NCBI GenBank assembly: GCA_046723645.1
Contig: JBKOUY010000197.1
Coordinates: 1 to 10,780 of the forward strand
Source: DASQUK01 sp046723645
GTDB taxonomy: Bacteria > Actinomycetota > Acidimicrobiia > Acidimicrobiales > VFJN01
Direction: 5' to 3'
DNA: 10,780 bases
The translations under genes and the position numbers were made by a program. Below the pieces are notes generated by a model. That model had not been told where the DNA came from. It saw only the letters and a program-made list of their open reading frames with translations, and did no database searches. Positions 3,530 through 10,780 of this stretch are shown piece after piece. The stretch's first letter is position 1. The number at the start of each line of letters is the position of its first letter.

Positions 3530-5803
3530 GTGCTTGGGGATCGGATCGCCGCCGGGGCGCGTCGGGCGACTGACGGCCACGTCGACGGCAGCACCGGCAG
3601 CCCCGCGGATGGCGCGGCCAACGCCGCCGGCGCGGCCACCGCCGCCGGCGGCGACCCCCTGAGCGACCCAAGCGACGCGAGCGACTCGGGCGACCCGATC
3701 GACGCCCGGGCGCGCGAGCTGCTCGACGAGCTCACGCTGCACGAGAAGCTGCACCTCCTCTCCGGCGACGCTCCCCCGATCAGCGGGCTGATCGGCCTGG
3801 TCCGCCACTACAACGAGGAGCCGTACGTCGCCGGTGCGGTCCCACGGCTGGGCATCGCCGGCATCCGCTTCAGCGACGGGCCCCGCGGCGTGGTCATGGG
3901 CCACGCCACCGCGTTCCCGGTCCCCATGGCGCGCGGTGCGAGCTTCGACCCCGAGCTCGAGCAGCGGATCGGCGACGCCATCGGCATCGAGTGCCGCGCG
4001 CTCGGCGCCAACCTGTTCGCGGGCGTGTGCGTCAACCTGCTGCGCCACCCGGCCTGGGGCCGGGCCCAGGAGACCTACGGCGAGGATTCGCACCTGCTCG
4101 GGGAGATGGGTGCCGCCCTGGTGCGGGGCGTCCAGCGCCACGTGATGGCGTGCGTGAAGCACTTCGCCTGCAACTCCATCGAGGACAACCGCTTCCGGGT
4201 CGACGTGCGCATCGACGACGACGACCTGCGCGACATCTACCTGCCCCACTTCCGACGGGTGGTGGACCAGGGCGTGGCGGCGGTGATGACCGCCTACAAC
4301 CGGGTCAACGGCAGCTATTGCGGCCACCACCGGCACCTGATCACCGAGGTGCTCAAGGGCGACTGGGGCTTCGACGGCTTCGTGATGAGCGACTTCGTGC
4401 TGGGCGTGCGCTCGGCCGACGCCTTGAACGCCGGCCTGGACATCGAGATGCCATTCCGCCTGCGGTTCCGGCGGCTGGCCCGGCTGGCCCGCTCGGGCTG
4501 GGTGCCGCCCGACCGCATCGACGACGCCGCGCTCCGCATCCTCCGCCAGCAGCTGCGTTTCGATCGCGGGAATGGCCGCCAGGACGACCGATCCCGCGAC
4601 GAGAACGCGTGTGCGGCCGAGCACGTGGCCAGCGTCAAGCACCGGACCCTGGCACGGGAGGCCGCCGAGCGGTCGATCGTGCTGCTGCGGAACCGGGTGC
4701 TGGGCCGGATCGACGAGGCCGAGGACATGGGCGACGGCGCGGGCCCCACCGAGGAGACCGACGGCGGGCCCGCCACCGCCAACGGTGACGCCCCCGCGGG
4801 CGGCGAATGGCGGCGCGTCCTCCCGCTGGACCCGGGCTCGGTCGAGTCGCTGGCGGTGTTCGGAGGGCTCGCCGCCCAGCCGGTGACAGGGGACCGGGGA
4901 TCGAGCCACGTCCGGGCCCCGTCGGTGGCGACGGTGCTCGACGGCCTGCGGGCGGTCGGCGACCGCCACGTCATCGACGTCCGGTACCAACGCGGCGACG
5001 ACCTGAGCGCCGCCGGCTTCACGGCCTCCCGGGCCGACGCCGCGGTGGTGGTCGCCGGCTACACCCACCGCGACGAGGGCGAGAACGTGCTGGGGAGGGG
5101 TGGCGACCGCAAGGAGCTGACGCTTCGCCCCCAGGACGAGCGGCTCATCCGCACCGTGGCGGCCGCCAATCGGCGGACGATCGTCGTGCTCATCGGCGGC
5201 AGTGCCATCGTCACCGACGCGTGGCGGGAGCAGGCGGGGGCCATCCTGATGGCCTGGTACCCGGGGATGGAGGGCGGCCACGCCGTCGCCCGCGTGCTGT
5301 TCGGCGAGGTCAACCCCGGCGGCCGCCTGCCGTGCACCTGGCCCCGGTCGGCCGAGCAGCTACCGCCGTTCGATCCGGGAGCCACCAGCGTCCGCTACGG
5401 GCCGCTGCACGGCTACAGGCTCATGCAGGCCACCGAGCGGGCGCCGGCCTTCCCGTTCGGGTTCGGCCTGTCCTACACCACCTTCGGGCACGGTCGCCCG
5501 ACCGGGCGACGGACCTGGGACGGCACCATCGCAGTCACCGTTCCCGTCACCAACACCGGCACCTGCGCCGGCGACGAGGTCGTGCAGCTCTACCTCGACG
5601 AGGCGCTCGGGTCGGATCCCCGCCCGCTCCGCACCCTCCGGGGGTTCCGCCGGGTCACGGTGGCGCCGGGGGCGACGGTCAACGTCACACTCGTCGTCCC
5701 GCCGGAGGGCGCCGACCGGGCGCAGGCCGCCAACGGCGGCGTGCTGGTCGTGCACGTGGGCCGGAGCGCCGACCCCCGGGACCAACGATCCATCGAGGTC
5801 TGA
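3530..5803 (+). CDS. Glycoside hydrolase family 3 protein (beta-glucosidase-like)
   Basis: This 757-aa enzyme should hydrolyse terminal beta-linked sugars by the retaining GH3 mechanism. After a low-complexity Ala/Gly/Asp N-terminus (residues 1-55), the catalytic barrel starts at ARELLDELTLHEKLHLLSG. It contains the substrate-binding Lys210-His211 (KHF) and the nucleophile Asp288 in GFVMSDF. The alpha/beta sandwich domain holds Glu516 and Glu518 in HRDEGEN, the region of the acid/base residue in family members, followed by the DRKELTL motif. A fibronectin-III-like domain (about 643-757, from FGLSYTTF to the end) closes the protein, as in full-length bacterial beta-glucosidases. An acidic Gly-rich linker (about 390-428) is an odd insertion between the domains. 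No signal peptide is visible, so a cytoplasmic role in oligosaccharide or glycoside breakdown is likely. The exact substrate cannot be told. It is convergent with the FtsH-like gene, 14 bp apart. Confidence 0.93.
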   Translation: MLGDRIAAGARRATDGHVDGSTGSPADGAANAAGAATAAGGDPLSDPSDASDSGDPIDARARELLDELTLHEKLHLLSGDAPPISGLIGLVRHYNEEPYVAGAVPRLGIAGIRFSDGPRGVVMGHATAFPVPMARGASFDPELEQRIGDAIGIECRALGANLFAGVCVNLLRHPAWGRAQETYGEDSHLLGEMGAALVRGVQRHVMACVKHFACNSIEDNRFRVDVRIDDDDLRDIYLPHFRRVVDQGVAAVMTAYNRVNGSYCGHHRHLITEVLKGDWGFDGFVMSDFVLGVRSADALNAGLDIEMPFRLRFRRLARLARSGWVPPDRIDDAALRILRQQLRFDRGNGRQDDRSRDENACAAEHVASVKHRTLAREAAERSIVLLRNRVLGRIDEAEDMGDGAGPTEETDGGPATANGDAPAGGEWRRVLPLDPGSVESLAVFGGLAAQPVTGDRGSSHVRAPSVATVLDGLRAVGDRHVIDVRYQRGDDLSAAGFTASRADAAVVVAGYTHRDEGENVLGRGGDRKELTLRPQDERLIRTVAAANRRTIVVLIGGSAIVTDAWREQAGAILMAWYPGMEGGHAVARVLFGEVNPGGRLPCTWPRSAEQLPPFDPGATSVRYGPLHGYRLMQATERAPAFPFGFGLSYTTFGHGRPTGRRTWDGTIAVTVPVTNTGTCAGDEVVQLYLDEALGSDPRPLRTLRGFRRVTVAPGATVNVTLVVPPEGADRAQAANGGVLVVHVGRSADPRDQRSIEV

Positions 5804-5817
5804 GCGCAGACCAAGGA

Positions 5818-8313
5818 TCAGGTGAAGGATGGGCCCGCCGCCGGCACCGACCCCCCGTTGGGGCTCACGGGACCCGCCGGCCCGGTGGATTCCACGTCGG
5901 CCGCCTCGGGCTCCGGTGCCTGCCCGTTGGTCATCGGCAGCGCCATCGACACCTTCTCGTGACGCTCATGGGCCGCCTCGACCGCATCGTGATACGCCTC
6001 CAGCTGAGCCAGGAAGGTCTGCTCGTGGTAGGCGGTCCCGTCGATGAGCGGGCCGGGGATGCCGTCGAGCACGGCGACCACGTCCTCGCCCGCGATCGTC
6101 TTGTGGGTCTCGAGGGCGTGCGCCAGGGCCAGCACCTGCGCGCGGTGCTCCCGCAGCAGGGCCTCGGCGCGCTCCAACAGGTCACCCAGGTTCGACTCCA
6201 CCCGCTCCCCGAGGTTGCCCTTCAGCAGGTCGCGCTGGTCGTCGTCGGGGCCGCCGGGCCGGCCGCCGCCTCCGATCCCCACCTTGTGGGTGACGCCGTG
6301 CGAGGCCACGGTGCGGCCCATCCCCCAGTAGCCCTCCATCAGCGTGGCCACCGTGGTCGCGGACTCGAGGTCGCCGGAGACGCCGGACGACGAGTCGCCC
6401 CCGAAGAACAGGCGCTCGCCGGCCAGCGAGGCCAGGGAGACCACGATGTCGGACTCGTACTCGCTGCGCCAGCGCGTGAACTGGTCCTCGGGCTTGATGC
6501 TCGACACCATGCCCAGGTAGCTGCCGCCCTTCTCGATGGTGGCCAGGTCGATCATCAGGTGCTTGCGGGTGCGGTACGCGGCCACCGCGTGGCAGGCCTC
6601 GTGGACCGCGATGGCGTGGCGCTCCCGCTCGATGTACTCGACATCCTCGGGCGGGCCCAGCTCCTTGAGGTGCTTGGCCTTGATGACGTCCTCCCAGGTG
6701 ATGACCTCCCGGCCCTCGCGGATGCTGTAGATGAGGGCCTCGTTGACCAGGTCCTTCATCGACGCGCCGGTGGCGTAGGGGGTGATCGTGGCCAGCTTGT
6801 CGACGTCCTCGGGGGTGAGCTCGTGCCGGACGTTGGCCAGGTAGCCCTCGTAGGTGCGCTTGCGGCCGTCCTTCGACGGGTACCCGACCTTGTACATGCG
6901 GTCGATGCGGCCCGGCCGCAGCAGCGCCTCGTCGAGCGACTGCGGCATGTTGGTCGCCATCATCGTCAGGATGCGGTACTTGGGTGGCGGCTTGGGCCGC
7001 ATGCCCAGGGCCCGCCGCACGAAGCGGTTGATGAAGCCCCGCGGCTTCTTGAGGCCGGACAACTCCGACAGCAGGGCCTGGAGGGTCCCCATCCCGCCGC
7101 CGCCCGCCATGCCGCCCATGATGATGCGATCGACGACCCGCGGCGGCCGGTCGTCGGGCGTCGCCGGCGCCAGGGTGGACTGGAGCACCACCGCCTGCGA
7201 CTGGGGCGACAGCCACCGCAGGTGCTCGCTGGCGTCATCGGACGAGGGCGACCACGCCGCTGCGGGCGACCCCGGCGCCGGGGTGGCCCCCGGCTGCCCG
7301 AAGGGACCCGGCGTCAGCTGGCCGCGGTTGCCCAGGGCATCGGCCTCGTCGAAGAACACGATCACCCCGCCGTACCGCAGCGCCAGCCTCCGGAGCTTGC
7401 GGAACAGCCCCTTCACCTTCAGGATCCCGACACCCATGAACATGTTGATGAACGCGCCGGGATCCACGAAGACGAACGGCTTGCCGGTCTCGCCGGCGAC
7501 CGCCTCGGCCATGAGCGTCTTGCCGGTCCCCGGCGGGCCCCAGAGGAGCAGGCCACCCGGCACGTAGCCGCCCTTGTCCTCGATGGCCTCGGGCCGCTCC
7601 AGGAAGACCATGTTCTCCTTGACTCGCTCGAGCACGGCGTCCTGGCCCCAGACGTCGGAGAAGCGGGTCTTGATCTCGTCGGGCATGTAGGTGTCGATGC
7701 CGCCTCGCGACAGGAACCAGAACAGGCCGATGAACTGGATCATCACGAAGAAGAAGCCGAAGAGCAGCTGGAACACAAAAGGCAGCCACTCCCAGACGCG
7801 CGACGGCAGCTCGAACAGAGCGGTGACCGGCGGGACGTCGTAGATGGCGGCGAGCACCACGCTCGCGACCGCCAGGAGCACCAGGACCTTGAGGACGCGG
7901 GCCACCCGGTAGCGGTTCCAGTCGTTGACCAGCCGGGAGCGGCGCTCCCAGCGATCGAACAGCCGGGTCCAGAACCCGTAGTAGCGCGGGGACCGCTCCG
8001 CCAGGAGGTAGTGGAATTGGCGAAGCAGCTCGGCGCCGATCGCGACGAGGACCCACCACTTGGTGCGCACGGTCTCCTGGACGGCGTCGCCGAACGTGTT
8101 GAACGGGTTGTCGTCGGACAGCTCGGCCCAGACCAGGAACCAGAACAGGGCGATGAACAACAGCAGGAACTTGACGCGGTCCCACCAGGCCAGTGGCTTG
8201 CGGGTCTCCGCCTCGGGGCCGGACCCGAAGCCGTGGTAGCCGGGCGCCGGTAGCCCCCGCCTCTCCTCCTCGGTCGGCGCGGGCGTGTGCTGGCCGTTGG
8301 GATGCGACGTCAT
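5818..8313 (-). CDS. FtsH-like membrane AAA+ zinc metalloprotease, atypical
   Basis: This 831-aa protein is predicted to unfold and degrade membrane or associated proteins using ATP. Hydrophobic segments lie at about 47-63, 86-104, 138-158 and 173-201, up to four spans where canonical FtsH has two. The AAA+ domain begins near FSDVWGQDAVLERVKEN. It has Walker A GPPGTGKT (259-266), an FMGVG pore loop (292-296), Walker B VIVFFDEAD (Asp322-Glu323), MATN (Asn455) and RPGRIDR. Between Walker B and MATN there are two extra stretches, about 333-407 (Pro/Gly-rich) and 422-445. The M41-type peptidase shows HEACH (His571, Glu572, His575) and the third zinc ligand Asp648 in SGDLESAT. Cys replaces the usual Gly of HEAGH. 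The C-terminus is Pro-rich. The start is ATG 8313 with AGGAGA 7 nt upstream, overlapping the lipoprotein stop as ATGA, so the two are translationally coupled. It is probably a divergent paralogue rather than the housekeeping FtsH. Confidence 0.93.
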   Translation of the reverse strand: MTSHPNGQHTPAPTEEERRGLPAPGYHGFGSGPEAETRKPLAWWDRVKFLLLFIALFWFLVWAELSDDNPFNTFGDAVQETVRTKWWVLVAIGAELLRQFHYLLAERSPRYYGFWTRLFDRWERRSRLVNDWNRYRVARVLKVLVLLAVASVVLAAIYDVPPVTALFELPSRVWEWLPFVFQLLFGFFFVMIQFIGLFWFLSRGGIDTYMPDEIKTRFSDVWGQDAVLERVKENMVFLERPEAIEDKGGYVPGGLLLWGPPGTGKTLMAEAVAGETGKPFVFVDPGAFINMFMGVGILKVKGLFRKLRRLALRYGGVIVFFDEADALGNRGQLTPGPFGQPGATPAPGSPAAAWSPSSDDASEHLRWLSPQSQAVVLQSTLAPATPDDRPPRVVDRIIMGGMAGGGGMGTLQALLSELSGLKKPRGFINRFVRRALGMRPKPPPKYRILTMMATNMPQSLDEALLRPGRIDRMYKVGYPSKDGRKRTYEGYLANVRHELTPEDVDKLATITPYATGASMKDLVNEALIYSIREGREVITWEDVIKAKHLKELGPPEDVEYIERERHAIAVHEACHAVAAYRTRKHLMIDLATIEKGGSYLGMVSSIKPEDQFTRWRSEYESDIVVSLASLAGERLFFGGDSSSGVSGDLESATTVATLMEGYWGMGRTVASHGVTHKVGIGGGGRPGGPDDDQRDLLKGNLGERVESNLGDLLERAEALLREHRAQVLALAHALETHKTIAGEDVVAVLDGIPGPLIDGTAYHEQTFLAQLEAYHDAVEAAHERHEKVSMALPMTNGQAPEPEAADVESTGPAGPVSPNGGSVPAAGPSFT

Positions 8314-8960
8314 GTGTCGTTCTCCTGGATGGTCCACGAGTCAACGATGTCGGCGATCTCGTCCTTGTGGGTCTCGAGGTAGCAGTCCTCGGCGCACGCA
8401 ACCTGGAACACGAACATGGTGGTGCTGTCGGCGTCGAGCAGGACCGTGCGGTCGGTGACGACGAGATCCCCGCCCTCCCCGGCGACGGCGAAGACGACGT
8501 GCACGCCGTGGTAGCCGCCGTCGAACTTCACCGGGTCGTTGGCGAGCACCTGCACGGGCACGTTGGCGCGGGCGGCGGCCACCGGGTCGCCCTGGGGGTT
8601 GCCGAGGCCGCGCAGAGCACTGAGGTTGATCTGCTCCCGCTCGTCGGGCGTCAGCGCCCGGACCTGCACGACGCCGGTGGGATCCGCGTCACCGGCCCTG
8701 GTCGACGCCTCGGCGCTGGGAGTGTCGCTGCCGTCGAAGGTCCGCAGCCACATGCCTTGACTGCGCCGCTCCAGCTGGTTGTCGGAGTCGTCCGGGAACA
8801 GGTCGTGCTCGTCGTAGATCTTCCAGTCGTCCGGCAGCTTGGCGTAGACGCCCAGGTCGTCGTTCTGCACGAACTGGTAGCCGGATCCCCCACACGCGCC
8901 GCCCACCACCGCCGCCGCCGCAACCGCACCGAGGCCCACGAGGGACCGTGTGACCCTCAT
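8310..8960 (-). CDS. Lipoprotein, possibly PsbP/Mog1-like fold
   Basis: This 216-aa protein has a short basic N-terminus (MRVTR), a hydrophobic core (LVGLGAVAAAAVV) and Cys23 in GGAC-GG, a lipobox with Gly instead of a larger residue at -3. It is therefore probably a membrane-anchored outward-facing lipoprotein. The mature part starts YQFVQNDDLGVYAKLPDDWKIYD; this D-LGVYAKLPDDW pattern, with a closing strand-helix (TTMFVFQVAC, then IADIVDSWTI), resembles PsbP/Mog1-like lipoproteins, a weak fold-level guess. Cys189 and Cys193 could form a disulfide. Start options are GTG 8966, GTG 8963 and ATG 8960; ATG is preferred for its signal-peptide fit and for a GACAAT sequence 7 nt upstream that could be a -10 of a leaderless transcript. 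Its TGA overlaps the ATG of the FtsH-like gene (ATGA), which suggests joint function, perhaps as a client sensor or adaptor (inference). Confidence 0.82.
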   Translation of the reverse strand: MRVTRSLVGLGAVAAAAVVGGACGGSGYQFVQNDDLGVYAKLPDDWKIYDEHDLFPDDSDNQLERRSQGMWLRTFDGSDTPSAEASTRAGDADPTGVVQVRALTPDEREQINLSALRGLGNPQGDPVAAARANVPVQVLANDPVKFDGGYHGVHVVFAVAGEGGDLVVTDRTVLLDADSTTMFVFQVACAEDCYLETHKDEIADIVDSWTIQENDT

Positions 8961-8969
8961 CACCACAAT

Positions 8970-8998
8970 TGTCGCTCACCCGACCACGGATAGCGACA
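8970..8998. promoter_or_regulatory. Inverted repeat between qcrB and the lipoprotein gene
   Basis: TGTCGCT (8970-8976) and AGCGACA (8992-8998) are perfect 7-bp arms around a 15-nt spacer. They lie in the 58-bp gap after the qcrB stop and directly upstream of the lipoprotein start. The dyad overlaps the candidate -10 of the lipoprotein gene. It could therefore be an operator there, or the transcription terminator of the qcr operon. No T-run follows. Confidence 0.35.
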
Positions 8999-9018
8999 GG
9001 TGCGTCGATCCGAGTACC

Positions 9019-10488
9019 TCAGGATCCCGGTGTCTCGGCCGCCGGTCCCCGACGCAGCCGCCGCGGGATCTCACGGATCGTGACCTGGGAGGCGATCGGC
9101 AATCCGTCACGTGCGGACAGCTCCTTGCACAGCCGGTAGGTCACCCACGCGACGATCGGGGGGACCGCCAGCACCAGGATGCGGAAGGTCCAGAGGATGG
9201 CGTTGACCGACAGGCCGAAGGTCGATGCCAGCACGTCGGCAGCGGCGCCGAAGAAGCAGATGACGTAGAAGGAGAGGGTGGCCGTGCCGAGCGCCGTCCT
9301 GACCGGGCGTTGTCGTGGTCGGTCCAGCAGGTGGTGCTCGCCGTAGTCGCCGGTGACCCGCGCCTCCAGGAACGGCCACGCGTAGAGCAGGGCGAACGTC
9401 ACCCCGGCCAGCAGCACGCCCGGGAAGAACGGGTTGGGGATCTCGAAGCCGAAGGCGCGGATCTCCCATCCCGGCATGATGCGCAGCGCCCCGTCGAGCC
9501 AGCCCATGTACCAGTCGGGCTGGCTGGCGGTCGACACCTCGGCGGGATCGAACGGCCCGTACGTCCAGATGGGGTTGATCTGGAACACGCCGCCGAGGAA
9601 CGCCAGCACCGCGGACGTCAGGAAGAACAGTCCCAGCGCCTTGAACGTGTAGGTCGGCCAGAACCTCTCGCCGACGACGTTGTCCTCGCGTCGCCCCGGC
9701 CCCGGGAACTGGGTGTGCTTGTGGCGGACCAGTATCGCCAGGTGGACGGCGATCAGGACGGCGATGAGCGCCGGGACCAGCAGGATGTGGATGACGTAGA
9801 GGCGCTGGATGATGTCCGGTCCGGGGAACTCGCCGCCGAACAGGAGCGACGCCGCCCACGTGCCCACCAGGGGAATCGAGATCGTGATCCCGTAGACGAT
9901 GCGCAGGCCGGTCCCCGAGAGCTGGTCGTCGAGCAGCGAGTAGCCGAACAGGCCGTTGAACATCGCCAGCGGCAGCAGCGTGCAGCCGACGATCCAGTTG
10001 ATCTCGCGGGGGCGACGGAACGCGCCGGTGAAGAACACCCGCGCGAGGTGCACCGTGATGGCGGCCAGGAACAGCAGGGCCGCCCAGTGGTGGATCTGCC
10101 GCATCACCAGGCCGGCCCGCACGTCGAAGCTCAGGTCCAGTGCCGAGCGGTAGGCCTCGGACATCTCGACGCCGCGCAGGGGCTCGTAGCTGCCGCGATA
10201 CACGACCTCGTTGGTGCTGGGGTCGAAGAAGAACGTTAGGTAGATGCCGGTGAGGACCAGCACCACGAAGGCGTAGAGCGCCAGCTCCCCGAGCATGAAG
10301 GACCAGTTGTCGGGGAACACCTTGTTGAGGGCGGTCCGGGCGAGTTTGGCCGCCCCGAGCCGGGAGTCGATCCAGCGGGCGATCCGGTGCGTGTACAGCC
10401 GCTCGGGCCCCCGGCGCTTCGGCCCGGCCGGGGCCGCCTCGCCCGCCGCCGGGGCCTGGTCGGCCATCCCCGGGGCCTGCTCGCTCAT
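9019..10488 (-). CDS. qcrB: Cytochrome bc complex cytochrome b subunit
   Basis: This 489-aa integral membrane subunit carries two b hemes and the quinol sites of the menaquinol:cytochrome c oxidoreductase (complex III). After an Ala/Pro-rich hydrophilic N-terminus (1-30) come the membrane helices. Heme ligands are His133 and His147 (RQIHHW to VHLARVF, 14 apart) and His234 and His249 (YVIHIL to AVHLAIL, 15 apart, the cytochrome b6-like spacing). The Qo-site motif is PDWY (324-327), as in actinobacterial and b6f enzymes rather than mitochondrial PEWY. The C-terminal half has further spans and the actinobacterial signature LEARVTGDYGEHHLLDRPR. The ATG at 10488 lies 4 nt after the qcrA stop, so the two form one transcript. 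The following lipoprotein gene may be separate, given the dyad between them. The protein is somewhat shorter at the C-terminus than mycobacterial QcrB from memory. Identification is secure. Confidence 0.97.
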   Translation of the reverse strand: MSEQAPGMADQAPAAGEAAPAGPKRRGPERLYTHRIARWIDSRLGAAKLARTALNKVFPDNWSFMLGELALYAFVVLVLTGIYLTFFFDPSTNEVVYRGSYEPLRGVEMSEAYRSALDLSFDVRAGLVMRQIHHWAALLFLAAITVHLARVFFTGAFRRPREINWIVGCTLLPLAMFNGLFGYSLLDDQLSGTGLRIVYGITISIPLVGTWAASLLFGGEFPGPDIIQRLYVIHILLVPALIAVLIAVHLAILVRHKHTQFPGPGRREDNVVGERFWPTYTFKALGLFFLTSAVLAFLGGVFQINPIWTYGPFDPAEVSTASQPDWYMGWLDGALRIMPGWEIRAFGFEIPNPFFPGVLLAGVTFALLYAWPFLEARVTGDYGEHHLLDRPRQRPVRTALGTATLSFYVICFFGAAADVLASTFGLSVNAILWTFRILVLAVPPIVAWVTYRLCKELSARDGLPIASQVTIREIPRRLRRGPAAETPGS

Positions 10489-10492
10489 CCGC

Positions 10493-10780
10493 TCACCGTC
10501 CCCGGTCCCAGAACCCGGGGCCGACCGGGCCCGAGAAGTCGCCGCTGGCGATGATGAAGCCGTCGCCGTCGAGCCCGAGCGGCAGCTGCGGCAACGACCG
10601 GGCGGCGGGCCCGAACACGGGGCGGGCGTGGCGCATGACGTCGAACGTCGACTGGTGGCACGGGCACAGGAGCAGGCCGGATGCCGTCTGGTAGAGGCCG
10701 ACGGGGCAGCCCACGTGGGTGCAGATCTTGGAGTACGCGACGATGTCGTCGACCGTCCAGTCCTCCCGGCCCGGCGCCGG
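10493..10780 (-). CDS. qcrA: Rieske iron-sulfur subunit of cytochrome bc complex, C-terminal part
   Basis: Only the last 95 codons are inside the window; the N-terminal membrane part lies beyond the right edge. The frame is open from 10780 to the TGA at 10495-10493. It contains both halves of the Rieske [2Fe-2S] site: SKICTHVGCPVG and LLCPCHQSTFD. Within the visible fragment, Cys20/His22 and Cys39/His42 are the cluster ligands, and Cys25 with Cys41 form the expected disulfide. The fragment ends with a GFIIASGDFSGPVGPGFW segment typical of actinobacterial QcrA. The protein passes electrons from menaquinol at the Qo site of QcrB to the cytochrome c subunit. qcrB follows after 4 nt, and qcrC would be expected upstream outside the window. 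Confidence 0.96.
   Translation of the reverse strand, partial: PAPGREDWTVDDIVAYSKICTHVGCPVGLYQTASGLLLCPCHQSTFDVMRHARPVFGPAARSLPQLPLGLDGDGFIIASGDFSGPVGPGFWDRGR

Noticed and set aside
3437..5281. A 614-codon minus-strand frame opposite the GH3 gene
   Set aside because: It has no domain signature and is fully antisense to a secure glycosidase gene.
4807..8253. A long plus-strand open frame of 1148 codons antisense to the FtsH-like gene and overlapping the GH3 gene
   Set aside because: It is Arg/Gly/His-rich without recognisable domains, and it lies over two genes with clear family motifs. Long antisense frames are expected in DNA of this GC content.
8314..8337. Earlier start of the FtsH-like gene at 8337
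   Set aside because: The AGGAGA 7 nt before 8313 and the exact ATGA overlap with the lipoprotein stop favour the ATG at 8313.
8950..10239. A 429-codon plus-strand frame opposite qcrB
   Set aside because: Its composition is Gln/Asp/Glu/Arg-rich, the typical reverse complement of hydrophobic membrane-protein codons. qcrB on the other strand is certain.

Overview
The window is very GC-rich DNA with dense genes and strong G/C bias at third codon positions. It carries an actinobacterial-type cytochrome bc subunit pair (Rieske protein and a cytochrome b with a PDWY Qo motif and b6-like heme-ligand spacing). Two plus-strand genes have a TANNNT element 6-7 nt before a GTG start, the pattern of leaderless actinobacterial transcripts. 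I infer a high-GC member of Actinomycetota, with an Acidimicrobiia-like lineage a reasonable guess. No rRNA, tRNA, CRISPR array, transposase or integrase was seen.

Layout. (1) 1-786 (+): the 3' part of a gene for a secreted, PKD-like protein. It is convergent with (2) a minus-strand block, 922-3030. In transcription order this block holds a 48-aa small protein (3030-2884), paired hairpins, an exported protein built of Ala/Pro/Val/Glu repeats (2798-1638), a strong hairpin over its stop codon, and a 20-codon leader ORF (1586-1524). The leader ORF overlaps a GTG start (GTGA) of a LuxR-type regulator (1527-922) whose receiver domain lacks the phosphorylation site. (3) 3174-5803 (+): a DUF2277 protein and a family 3 glycoside hydrolase, each with a likely leaderless promoter. 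(4) A minus-strand block from the right edge down to 5818: qcrA (partial) and qcrB, then a lipoprotein gene that overlaps by ATGA with an unusual multi-spanning FtsH-like AAA+ metalloprotease.

How the genes may work together. QcrA and QcrB are the iron-sulfur and heme b subunits of the menaquinol:cytochrome c oxidoreductase. The lipoprotein and FtsH-like protease are translationally coupled and probably act together in membrane or envelope protein quality control; that is inference. The LuxR regulator, its leader ORF and the repeat protein are adjacent on one strand and share an upstream CACCCCTA octamer, so they may form a small regulatory unit.

Most of the window is ordinary housekeeping content. 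The best candidates for something undescribed are the leader-ORF/pseudo-receiver LuxR/repeat-protein unit and the lipoprotein/FtsH-like pair. Neither can be proved a novel system from sequence alone.
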